Shown here piece after piece: positions 1 through 12,900 of a DNA stretch of 64,000 bases. Made by a program: the position numbers and the translations under genes. Under the pieces are notes generated by a model. The model was given only the letters and a program-made list of their open reading frames with translations, made no database searches and was not told the origin of the DNA. The number at the start of each line of letters is the position of its first letter. Positions within the stretch are counted from its first letter, which is position 1. Origin of the DNA: Acanthochromis polyacanthus (lineage: Eukaryota > Chordata > Actinopteri > Pomacentridae); contig NC_067129.1 in NCBI RefSeq assembly GCF_021347895.1, positions 33,393,690 to 33,457,689 on the forward strand, read 5' to 3'.

Positions 1-879
1 TGAATATTTTTAATGTTTCTCCCGTTGTAGTGTCTAAAGAATTTCCTAAACTAGTTGCTGAACAAAAACAACAACAGAGGAGTTAGTTAATGTATTAAAA
101 CAAACAAACAAACAAACAAACTCATGGCCATGTCTAAAAATTGGCTTGCAGTGTCTTAAATTCGAGGACTTGCATTGCCGAGAGGAAACAAGGCGGGTTT
201 GTTTGCTTTCTCTCAATTTTTAAAGAAGTTTGAGCTTATACAAACACCGAACCTATTATTTACAGAGTATTTAGATCCACATTTTACTTTAATGTGTCAC
301 TTTGTGCTTGAATATTGTGTTTTTATTAACATTTCCAGCATAAATTCAGGCAGAAAAGACAATATTAGTGCATTGAGATTCACCAGAATGCGGGAAATTT
401 CACATTAAAAAAAATAAAAAATGTATTCAATGCTACAACATAACACTGGCATTAAACACTCCATTTCTTATTGGTATTTTTGAAAGTTTTTGGACACCCA
501 TTATTCTGCAAAGAAGTGCAAATAAGTACCCCTTTTTGGCCCAGAGTAAACAGAAGTCCATGAGGATTATAAATAGTGAAAATATCAGTTGATTCCAGCA
601 CTGTCCTGAACCATTTGTGATATAAGCAGTACGAGGTGAAATATTACCAAGATTAAGCTCAGCTATTCAGCTTAAATATCCCCCAAACGGTAAGTGAGGC
701 CATTGTTTTATAAATCCTTTTAACTGCACCAAAACAAGCCAAAATTTCACCTTTTTTGTTTCTGGATTATAATCAAAGTGACCTAATTGGGCAGAAAACG
801 CGACAGCCGTGCAGCTCTGGTTGAGATAGACGAGCACAGCCAAAGTGTCGCCTCATATGCTGTCATTTCTGTATTTCAG
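1..879. other. RAD51D intron 2 (partial), no coding sequence seen
   Basis: AT-rich intronic sequence before the first recognisable RAD51D exon. The N-terminal part of RAD51D (about the first 48 residues, human exons 1-2) was looked for in all frames and not seen, so it should lie upstream of base 1. A stretch around 560-700 resembles 7130-7260 later in the same gene, suggesting an old interspersed repeat. A short AAAC run sits near 100-120. Confidence 0.6.
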
Positions 880-998
880 GCTCTGCTTGCCATCCGCCGA
901 GTGCTGCTGGCCCAACACACAGCGTTTCCCGTGTCAGGTGCTGATCTGTATGAGGAACTACTGAGCTCGACAGCCATCCTCTCCACTGGAAATCCCAG
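880..998 (+). CDS. RAD51D: RAD51D exon 3
   Basis: Acceptor TTTCAG ends at 879 and a GTAAAG donor starts at 999. It encodes [20 protein letters not shown] and continues through [19 protein letters not shown], the helical linker segment just before the ATPase core. The exon starts in phase 0 and ends in phase 2 (119 nt), the length of human exon 3. Confidence 0.94.
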
Positions 999-3900
999 GT
1001 AAAGACGATTCTGCACACACAGCAGAGCTCGCTGCATTGTCTTCCAGGGACCGGGGGATTTAACTGTGGGCTCGGCGCCACGAGAGCTTAAAGGAGGGCT
1101 CATCTCCAAAATCGAATATGTATTCCCAAGGACACATCCCCAGGGTTTTGTCAAGCTTGTTTACTCATATGGTGGCTTTTTCAGCGGTGCCATCAGATTA
1201 AAGTCTTTAATTTGGTTTGTGGTGGCAGCAATATTTTGTCTGCTCTGAGAGTCAAAGGGCATTAAATAAAGTTTTACACACTGTGCCAGATTCATTTGTG
1301 AACGGACAGTTTTCATTATGTCTTGCGATAGTTGCTCTACAGCTTCGGGGACCGGCACAGACGCTGCAGAACATGTAAAGTCAATAGCGTCATGCGATAA
1401 CCAAAGATGTTTTTCGATCCGTTTTATCAAGCTCAAACCTTCATCTGCAATCAATGCTGAGATGCAAAGGTGCAAGTTTATGCGGGACACTAAGCAAACA
1501 CAGAAATGCTGTCTAATGCAACAGCCCCACATTAAAAATGAGACCATCAGAAAGTAAAAAAACAAGATTCCTTCTGTTTTCACAGTTTGAAGCTCTAGTA
1601 AATGGTGTCATTTTGGTGTTTTTTTTAAATTTAGAGGTAGAATAAAGTTGTCTAATACAACATCCCACGTCAACAAAAACAAAAAACAAAAACTAGGATA
1701 TATGCTGTTTTGTTTGATCTCTACATGTGTACAATCTCTACAATAACAGTACTCTTATCAGTGTTTCTATTCACCGAAAAATGTGTGCACAACCACTGAT
1801 ATTTATCTTAGCTTCACTTCACATTCATCTGTGAGCGGATGCTTTCATTATGTTTTGCAGTAGTTGCTCCTCCGCTCTGGAGACCAGCACAGACGCTGCA
1901 TAAAGTAAAGTCAATAGCGTCATCCATTAACCAAAGATGTTTTTAGATCTGTTTTAGCAAACTTAAACCTTCATTCATAATCAATGTTGAGAGATGCGAG
2001 TTTGCACCTAGCAAACAAAGAAATGCCACCTAATGCAACAGCCTGACGTTAGAAATGAGACCGCTAGAATAAAGTTACTTATTATGTTATTTAGATTTTG
2101 GTAATTTTCCCAACAGAACTGCAAGGACCATCAGGAAAAAAGATTCCTTCTGTTTTCACATTTTAAATGTTGTAACTTTAGTGTTTTTTTTTTCAGTTTA
2201 GACATAGAACAATATTGTATAATTCAACATCCCTCCCAGAAATTGTACCTGTAATATTTAGTTTTCCACACACACTGGAATAAAGCAGTAAATATTGTTA
2301 TAGTAGTTATTTGTAGAACTAGTACTCGTGTATTTTTTTAATTTTTTTTTATTTTTATACTACATTCCTTAAATGTTTGCACTGTCTTTGCTGTAACTGC
2401 AAATTTTCCCCCAGGTTGGGATGAATAATGGGTTAGCTTAGCTTAGCTTCACATTCATTTGTGAGCAGATGTTTTCATTATGTTTTGCAGTAGTTGCTCC
2501 TTTGGGGATCAGGACAGATGCTGCATGAAGTCAATAGCATCATGCGTTATCCAAAGATGTTTTTTGGTCTGTTTTATCAAACTAAAACCTTCATCTGCAA
2601 TCAGTGTTGAGAAAGATGTAAGTTTGCACCGAGCAAAGCTTAGATTTGGTTCATTATCCCAACAGAACTGCATGGACCATCAGAAAGTTTAAAAAAACAA
2701 AACAAAACAGTGACTCTTCTGTTGTCACAGTTTAAGGCTCTAATAAATATTGTAATTTTGGTGTTTTTTTTCAATTTAGAGGTAGAATAATGTTGTCTAA
2801 GGCAACATCCCTCCCAGAAATTCTATCTGCAATATTTATTTTCCCACATACACTAGAATATATGCTGTTTCATTCATTCTCTACTTGCATACAATATGTG
2901 CAATAATAATACTCTATCAGTGTTTCTACCCACCAAAAAATCTGTGCAAAACCACTGATATTGATCCTATCTTGTCTTATTACATTCATCTGTGAGCGGA
3001 TGCTTTCATTATGTTTTGCAAAGCGCGTTCATCAGCCGGCTCATTAATATTCATGTACGTCTCATTAATATTTACGGTAAGGGAAAGTGCCGTATCCGTA
3101 GGCCACAGGCTGCAGGTACGGGTCCGTATCTGTAGACACTACCTTTTGCAATAGTTGCTCTACAGCTTTGGAGACCAGTACAGACGCTGCATAAAGTAAA
3201 GTCAATAGCGTCATGCATTAACCAAAGATGTTTTTCGATCTGTGTTACCAAACTAAAACCTTTATCTGCAGTCAATGTTTTAAAAAATTCAATCCACATT
3301 GAACCGTGACGGTGGAATATGCATCAGGAGTTTGGCTGCCGTTGTTAAAAATACAGTGTGCAGAGTGTTTTGGAAATAGCTTCTTCTTGCACTGAAGGAA
3401 CATTTTAGCTTTTGCTTGTTGTTCCATTTGGCTCGCATCTTAAAGTGGCCTCTGATATATCAACTGCTCGACTACTTTCCACTGAAACAGAAAAAAAGTA
3501 AAACACACCACTGACAAGTCCTTTAAGACGTTCTTGCGGTGCATCAGAAAATCAAAATTTAATGACTTGAAAGGAACCAGAAGTTCCCTCTGCGACCGGC
3601 GTGGCGTCGTGTTACAGCAGCGCTCACAATTAACCTGTAAAACTGAGACGCGGCAGAGCCCGAAATGTTGGCACCCAGGTTTGTGCTGGCAACACAAGAT
3701 CCAGCAGCTGTCTGTCTGCAGTCACGGCGCCGAGAACAGTGGATAAATCTTCCACTTTGAGAGGGGAGACGTTCTTTAGCCAGGACATAAGACTCTTCTG
3801 GACAAATGTGTGAAATGGGCCGGTATAGTGTAATTTATGACGTGGTACCATTTCTGCAGTTAAACTCACTGTTTCGGCATAATTAATGACCACAGGTGTT

Positions 3901-6900
3901 TTTACTCTCTCCGTGGCTCTTTTTAAGTGGTTTTCATAAATTAGTTAGTGCTTTGGATTAGTGATATGAAACTGAATAGGCCATGTGGGTGAAGTCGCCG
4001 TGACTTGTGTGTGTCTTGGCTGCCCTCTACTGGTGGAGAGGTGAACTGATGGGTGAGGTTTCAGCTTGAACACTCAGTTAAGTGTGTGGATTCTGCAGAG
4101 AGAGGAATTAAACATGCGCTTATTTAAATGTAAGTTTATTGGTGACACCTAGAACTGCATGGACCATCAGAAAAACGACGATTCCTTCTGTCGTCACAGT
4201 TTGAGGCTCTACTAAACGGTGTAATTTTGGTGGTTTTTTATTTATTTTCTAAAGTTAAAGGTGAAGAGGTAAACTATTTGTAGATTCTGCAGATAGAGGA
4301 ATTAAACATGCGCTTATTTAGATGCAAGTTTATTGTGGACACCTAGCAAAGAAAGAAATGCTGTCTAATGCAACAGCCTGACTTTAAACAGGAGACTGGT
4401 AGAATAAAGTGATTTTGATGGAATATCATGATTTTAAATTGGAATTTTGTTCATTTTCCCAACAGAACTGCATGGACCATCAGAAAAAAATAATAAACAA
4501 TGATTCCTTCTGTTTTGGAGTAACTAAACATGGACTTATTTAGATACAAGTTTATTGAGAACATGCAGCAAACAAGGTAATACCGTCTAATATAACAGAC
4601 CTCCCAGAAATTCTACCTGCCATTTATATTTTTCCACATACACTAAAATACCTGCTAATTTGTTAGTTCTCTAATTATGTACAATTTGTGCATTATAGTC
4701 AATCTGTGCAATAGTAATACTTAAAATCAGTGGTTGTGTTCTTTAGAAAAATCTGTGCAAAACCACTGATATGTGCAATAACAATTGTTATTGAAGTTAT
4801 TTGTAGATCTAGTATTTTTAGTAGTAATTATTTTACTACTAAAATACTACTAGAAATAATACTACTTGTGCTTAGCTAATAAATGTTTGCACTGTCTTTG
4901 CCTCTGTAACACACAAATTTCTTTCACTGATGGATAAACAAAGGGTTATCTTACCTTTTAGGGGTAGTGGATTAAATGAGGCTTAAGTTTGAGGCAATTT
5001 GTGTGATGCTGCCAACTTCCTGATAGATCTCATAATAAATATGGTTGAAAAAATATTAGAAACGCTGCCTTGTTTGGCCTATAAATTACTGTAAATGTTG
5101 TTCAACACCTGTGCAAAATAGTAAACGCCAAAATAACCAACATTAAATTTTAGTTAGGTGTTCCTAATAAACTTGCAGTTGAATGTATAGTATAATATAC
5201 AATAGATCAAAAGCTAAAAATATGAAGTAAAATTAACAAAGCAATAAAAGTTAAAATGAAACATCCTACATTGTGCTGTTTTAGTGATTTGCTTATATAA
5301 CTACAGTTAGTTGTAAAGGATAAAGTCTGTGTTGTTGTAACTTTATCGATGTAAAAAAGTAGTAAATTAGATTGACTAAATATTAGAACCACTTCTTTGC
5401 TCAGCCTCCTAATTATTATCATATAATTAAATTACCACCTGTCAAACAACAAAGTAGGTTTTTACTACAGAATAGCTTATTGAGCTGCATTAGTTTTAGC
5501 TAGGTGTTGCTAATAAGCTAGCATACAACTTAATATGTGCTGTTGAACTAATTTCGAGAAAGCAAATAAAGTTTATATGCAATTTTGAATGGCAAAACCC
5601 CAAAAAAGTTGTTAAATTTTAAATATAACTACACAAATAAAAGTAAAACATACAACAGCCCTGCTCTAAATCCTGCTTCATGCTATTTTAGTGATTCAAC
5701 TATGGCTACTTCTGAGGCTAAAGTTTGTGTTGCAGTAACTGTAATATTATAAGTAATAAATATGATAATAATACATGAGGTACAGAAAATAGTAGAAACA
5801 GCTCTCTATTCAGCATCTTAATTACTAGATAACTAAATAAAAAAAGTTGGACTTATTGCAGAAATGTTTCAATGAACAGCACTGTTACTTAGGTAGGTGT
5901 TGCTAATAAATTAGCATCTGACTGTGTAATACATGCCGATGAGCTAGTTTCCAGATATCAAATAACGTTTTAATGAGAAATATTAACAACTAAAAATAGT
6001 AGTTAATTTCCAAGTATAGCTCTACAAATGTAATAAATAAAGGAATAAATATAACAGCCCTGCTCTAAATCCTACTTCATGCTATGCTAACTATGACTAC
6101 TTCTGATCCTAAAATTTCTGTTGCTGTAATCTTACTGATATAAATAATAATTATAAATGAGGTACATAAAATATTAGAAACAGCTCTCTATTCACCATCT
6201 TTATTTCTTGATAACTGAAAACCTGTCCAAAAAAGTTTCAGAAAGTTGGACTTATTTCAGACGTGTTTCATTTAGCCAGGTGTTTCTAATAAATTAGCAT
6301 TTGACTGCAACATGTACTGATGAGCTTATTTCCAGAAATAAAAAAAAGCAATTACAAATGGCAAAAGCTAAAAATAAAACAGTTATTAAATTTCAAACAT
6401 GACTATACAATTAAAATAATAAAACAGCCCTGCTCTCAATCCTACACCATGCTATGCTAACTATGACTAATTCTGAGGCTAAAGTTTCTGTTGCTGTAAT
6501 CTCATCGATGTAATAATAATGATAAATGGAGTACAGAAAATTTTAGAAATGGCTCTCTGTTCATCATCTTAATTACTTGATGACTGAATAGAAAACTGGC
6601 CTAGAAAAATTGCAGAAAGTTGGACTTATTGCAGAAATGTTTCACTACCCTGCATCATTGGCATCCCTGGCATTTCAGTGTAGAATATGTAATGGCGAGC
6701 TAACTTTGGAAATACAAATCATTTAATTGCATGCTATACAGCAAAACAGGTCAATTTAAAATTAAACTATAACAAATAAAAATGTAGAGATGCCGATTCC
6801 TGAAGTTTGTTGTAATGGAAACCTATTCATATCAAAAAATAACTAGATGCTCAACAGAAACTACAGCAAAAATGCCAAACATTTGCTTGTTCCAGGCACT

Positions 6901-9900
6901 TAAATGTAAAGAATTGTTGTGCTACTTATAGTATGGTATAACACTGAAATAAACACTTAGGACAACTTACTTCAACTACACATTATGTGTATGTGTTTGT
7001 CAAAGTTTATGGTCACCTGTTACCCTGCAAAAGACAAAACGGTGATGAAAAGTGCTGGATAAAGATATATTTTTTTATTTTTCTGACACAAAATAAACAT
7101 ACATCAATCAATATATGAAAATGAATGAATATAGTAGTTGGTTCCAGCACTATCTTGGCTATTCTGATTGTAAAAATAACCCATGACTTCACCATTGCAA
7201 GGTGATAAAAACAGTATGAGATGTGACATTACCATGTTTAGGCTCAAATAGTAAGCTATTAGAGGGGTAGCAAGATGGTTTCCTGAAATCAAATACCATT
7301 TAAATGCTCTTGTGAACTTCAGAGGCTTAAAACAGTAGTTAAATTTAAGAAAGACATGGACAAAAATGTAAAAAAAAAGCATCATTGAACTTCTGATTTT
7401 TGTACCCATGTGACCTCTGAGGTGGTTCTGACCGAGCATCAGTTGCATCAGGTCAGTTTTAATACAGACAGATACTGCCACTAAACATGAAGGATGCTTC
7501 CTAATTAGCATTTTCTGAAATAAAAGACTATTTTTGGTGTTTTTTGGGCTGAATTTAGAAGGGATAAAATGCATGGAAGAGCCTTATGTGCATGTAAGCT
7601 GTCGATGAACCCCCAGCCTTCTCCAAAATTAAGATAGAGTGAACCCCAAGCATAGAGTCCATCATTTATCATGTATCTGTCTAATGAGTGAGACTTGCCA
7701 AAAGTTTACATGTGACAGCAAGAGTGTGGAGTTCGGCTGCTCATATCTTCAAAATACAGTTAATACATGGATATTACTTTAAAAATACTCTATATTAGAC
7801 ATTATTGTGGTTGTAAGGCTGTCTGTGCTGCCATTGCCTGTGTGTTAATTAGCATATTCATACGTTTTGTCTGCCACAACCACCTCCAGAGTTGGTAGGG
7901 GGTTGTGATTCTCTGGCAATGATATTTTAGGGAATTTTTAGACCTTGATATGCAGAATATTTCCTGGCTAATGCCAAGTCTCATACTATTTTGCTCGGCT
8001 GATAAGCTGCACAGACAGAAGATCTCTGCTTGTGGTTCCTGCATCAGAATCGAGGAATTAGTTGTGGGAAATTATCTGTTGTAGCTGCTGTTTTTGTGTC
8101 TTTTAGCTCAGTTTGACAGAAGAATTCAGTCTTTGTCAGATCATGCAGATATTTGAGTGTATTTTCTTCAACTTACTCAGTGGAGGCACTTACCTTCCTT
8201 CGTGCACGGTGAATTAGAGGCTTATTGCTCTGAATTTAACGAGCTAATTGAAATAATAGAGCCTTTTTTTATTATATTTGTAATAAAAAAAAGAGTTCTG
8301 AGCTTCCCACAATAGTAGCTGCTTCATTAAATACCAACAGGGAGGCACGTCTTGGCAGGCCAAAAATAAATAAAACTCACATTTCAAAGTAATAATTGAA
8401 AAAAATGATAATGAATGATAAATGGTATTTACTTGTTTAGCCACTCAGAGTATCAGATAATATGCACAGAGCAAGGCAGAGAGAAAGGAGCAAAAAACTA
8501 AACAAACCTTATCAGATTTTTCTGGCTGCCACAGTAATTTTTCATACCAACAGGAGGGATGATAAGGGCTGATAATGGTTGGGAGGCTTTCGTCCGTTAG
8601 CGTGCGATGTAGCCTACAGAATATTTGTTGATGGCACAATCATATTAAGGCCCTGTGTGTAAACCGCTGTAGAGATGTTTTGGGGGTGATAAAATTTGGC
8701 ATCAAATCAAGATAGTCACTTAAAACCTCATTGGAAGACTCTCTTCTGTCGGAGGCTCCTCATGAGGAATTTAGCCTCGAAGCTCAGCGTTAGCAGTTAG
8801 TTAATGAAGCAGAAAGAGACACAAGTATTACAGCCCCCTTAAGTAAGACGCTGCTAATTCCCGCTATTTGTTTAAGTTATTATTCCAGTTCTGGCTATGA
8901 CCACAGGAAGAGAATATCTATCCACGGGAGTCTAAAAGTCATCCTTTACAGAAAAGCAGACAACAGAATCTGAGCCTCTCCTTATCTTTCACTAAGTTGA
9001 GGGCTTTCACAATGACTGCACAGCGCTCTGAGCTCACTGATGAGTGCAGCCCACGGGACATTTCTAGATCTGCGACTTTTCAAGGGCAATCACTTCCATG
9101 CCTCCGAGTCCTCGCAAGAACATGACCGGATGTTTCATCAACGGCGCAACCCTCTGTGCGCTGATGTCAGAGGAGGCAGCAGCGATGCAAATAAGTCCAC
9201 TCCGAACAATTCTTCTCCTCACAATCGCGCCGTGGGTGGTGAGGGCCGCCGATCGGGCCCGCAGTGATGCTTAACCTTCAGGCTGGAGGACCTTGACTAT
9301 GTAAATTTAACTGCACGTCTGTCACATCCGTCATTGCGAGTGGGATGATGAGATTCCACAAAGTCCACACATCGCCGGCCTGAATATCAGCGGCGGCGAA
9401 TCGAAACGCCGCGATGCAGACGGAGCAGATGGATGGAACGTTAAAATGCAAGGCACAAGCACAAAAACGACGCTCCTTCCTCCACAGCGATGACAGAAAT
9501 ACTAGCATTTCAGTGGAATACAGAAAACATGCTGAAACTCATCAATGTTTAATGTTGCTTTGGTGCGTAAACAAAGTCCAAAATGAAGCAGACTGACTAA
9601 ATAATCACTTGAATCTATGTAGAAATGTAACATTATAACAAGTTAGTTGTGTTGATTTGCAGCACAAACACAAGTCTCACGTACTGTTTGCATATTATCT
9701 GATCTTTTTTTTTAGACCCTTTTCTCCAGTATATTAAAAATACTTCCCAACAACGGAAGCCTTGCACTTTCTGCACCAGACCTTTGGGTTTCTGGTCTTT
9801 CTCCTGCTCTTGACTGCAGCCACAACTTTCAGGGCCCGCCAGCTATTTCTTAGCACTACATGATGATTAGCTGTAAGTTTAGGGAGGGTTTTTGTTTGGG

Positions 9901-12900
9901 TTTTTTTTCCGCATGCAGCCTTTCAATTTGTCAATATCGCAGTCAGTCATGTTCATTTAAGTGCAGAAGAAGTCAAGAAGAGTAATATTCAATCAATTGT
10001 AAAGCTCTGTTATATGATAAAATAACCAAACACTGAGTGGGCAGCAGAATTGACAAACGACACAAAACATCGACAGTAATGACGGATGGAGCACAGGTGT
10101 TGGAACTAGTGTTACTGTCGGGGCATTCCATCTCAAAGCTTCAAAATTTAGCCATCTCTGATTTACTTGACATTTTTACAGCACAATATATGAGATGTAT
10201 CCAGTGTTTTCCTAGATGAATCTTTTTTCTCCCGACTGTTTTTGTTTTCGTTACTTGCCTGTGAAGTGTCTTTGAGTGCCCAGGAAAGTGCTCAACAGAA
10301 AAAAGGGGTATTATTATTATTACTTTTTTCAATTGCCATCAACCCACTTTCAACATGTTTTTTCACATATTGAAATTTGACGTTATGTTTGAACGATGAT
10401 ATCTCTGGAAATATTTAAATATTTAGACAAATGGAGATTAAAAACTTGGAATTTCTGGTTATTTCTGCTATCATATCGTGCCATTGATTCAGCACCTGCA
10501 ATTCTGGACAAGCTGATTAAATCATCTGTAATTATGTATAAGTTGAAATATGGAAAGTCCCATCTTTTAGCTCACATTAATAAAAAGATTTTAGAATGTA
10601 GAAATTAGATGGTGGTCATTTCTTAACCATATATAATTGAATTTCACAATAATACAACACAAAACATATAGAGTACTTTAAATTCAAAATACTTGGTCAC
10701 AAAACTGAAAAAAATAAGTTGTTTTTGTTGAAATTTGATAAATGATTGAGCAGGTATGACGAGCTGTACCACCGAAAACAATACCGCTCTATAGCCAGGT
10801 CCAAGAAGAACAGAATTCTCTAAAGTGGTTCTTCAAATGTAAGTAAGATGTATGGGCATGTTTTTAATTTTTAAGCTCTATTTTCTGGGCTGGAGAAAAC
10901 AGAGTGAACAATTGAATTCATTTGCGTTTTGGAAGAGATGTTTTAGATTGAAGTCTTCACCAATTACTGCTGTAAATATATATTTACTGATCTTGAAGGC
11001 CAAGTTTATTCCAAATTTAATCCCATCAAACAGGCTGAAATCTTTAATATATTGTCATCCAAATATGGTCTCGAAATGGAAAATGTGAAAAAAAATGTGC
11101 TGAAAGTTGGTTGATAGGCAATTTTTTTTTTTAAATCTCGGAAAGTACTTGATAGATGAATATAGAAGTTCACAGATAGTGCTTTAAATGCCCACAGTGT
11201 ATGATAAAACACTTTCAAACAGATTAGAGATGGTCCAGCAGAAGGCCCATGCTTATTATGTGTTGGTTTGTCCGCCTGTCTGTTTGTCCGTCAGCAACAT
11301 TACTCAAAACGGATGAACGGATTTAGATGAAATTTTCAGGGAAGGTCAGAAATGACACAAGGACCAATTGACTTGATTTGGCAGTGATGCAGCTCAGAGT
11401 CTGGATCTACGAATTTTTTAAAGATTTTAGTCATCAGAAATGATACGACTGAGCAGCCTTACCAGAGGACTGCAGTGGAAGCTGGAATAACCCTGTAGTA
11501 TTTCAAGCAAAAGTTGTGGACATCGGGATCAGCTGCAAGCACCTAGTTTGCATTTCCTTGGCAGAGCTGTTGTTCACAAACCGAAGTCATATCAAGGAAC
11601 CACAGAAATGTTGCATGTTAGTGACAGCTGCTGGTGAAGCTTTCGTCCACTGTCATCTTTAAGCACATTTCCACCGTCACATCCAGCCCATGTTCGCTCA
11701 GTTCAATAGGAGGTTAATGGACCTCCGATGATTTACTGCTTAAGTTTCTTGCAGTGCGAAACATATAAAAAGAGCGGATACACTGGGCCGGAAGAGGTCA
11801 CGTCTAAACGGCCTTGGGTGTATGAAGGTGGAACTTGGGGAAGATTTACCTGAGCAGCAGCAAAGAACCCATAACAAGACTGACAAGGCTGTAAATCTTC
11901 AGCACACAGACCTTTCGATGCTCCCGGAGAATAAAGACGATTCAAGTATTATCTCTGACTGTTGCTGCAGGACTTTCAGACATTTGCATGTTTCTTCTAC
12001 TTTCAGCTGGCAGTTTATTGTAATTGTCCTCCGTGTAGAACACTGGAAGAAACAGATAAAGTAATAAAAAAAAAGAGGACGGTGTTAAAGATGGCAGATA
12101 CAGATGATTTATATCAGAGTGTCAAAAGACCTTGAGAACGGTAATTTTGCAGAGCCTTTAAACTCGCTTTTGTCTTGGCTATTGCCTTGTCTTGTTGCAA
12201 TGGTTGAAGCTAGAAAAGTCAAATCAACACTGCTATCTAGAAAAACCGCTGCAGGCCCTAGTTCAGTACAGTATAGTAGACAATTGTGGTTAAACACTGC
12301 TGTATATTTTTGATGTTTCCTATTCATTCTGCTGGGTAACCATTTATATGTGGACAGAATTTCATAGTAAGCCAAAAAAAAAATTTGTTATTTAGATGTT
12401 TCAGTTTAGATTTAGCAGAACTTGTGTGTCAGAAAATCCAACTCCTCATGCATTATTCTCTCAGATGTATATATATCTTTATAATCTGTATAAAATGTTG
12501 GCAGAACGTAATGATTTAGAGGTCAATATTTTTCTTTTGGGGTCTACTAGAGCAAGTTTGCATGTATCCTCTGAACCGTTTTCGTACCTTTGTATACATT
12601 GTTTGTTGTCAGTATAATATTTTATTCATAACTCAGCATATTCCATTTTTCATTCAGCTATTTTAACGACCACATGGCTGCTGCTGCTGTTGTACAGTTG
12701 TTGCTGCCATTCCATGTGCAGCTCCTCTACATGTCTTGAACTGCCCCTACGGGATGAATACAGTTTTTTGAATATGTGTTATTTTTCTCACACTGAACAT
12801 TTCTGCTGCGTCTCTTCTGAAAGAAAGACTCTGTTTTAACTTTACGATCCCCTCCCCTGAAATCCCAGTCTGCTCTGATTGAGCAACTGGTTAGAAAAAA

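Noticed and set aside
1..879. Search for RAD51D exons 1-2
   Set aside because: No frame with the expected N-terminal residues (GLCPGL or DLEE.AQKC-like) was found, so they are placed outside the window.
1161..1583. 140-codon open frame on the - strand
   Set aside because: It lies over the degenerate tandem array and is not kept open in the sister units.
7104..7574. 156-codon open frame on the - strand
   Set aside because: No start context, domain, splice signal or codon pattern; part resembles another intronic stretch at 560-700. Treated as chance.
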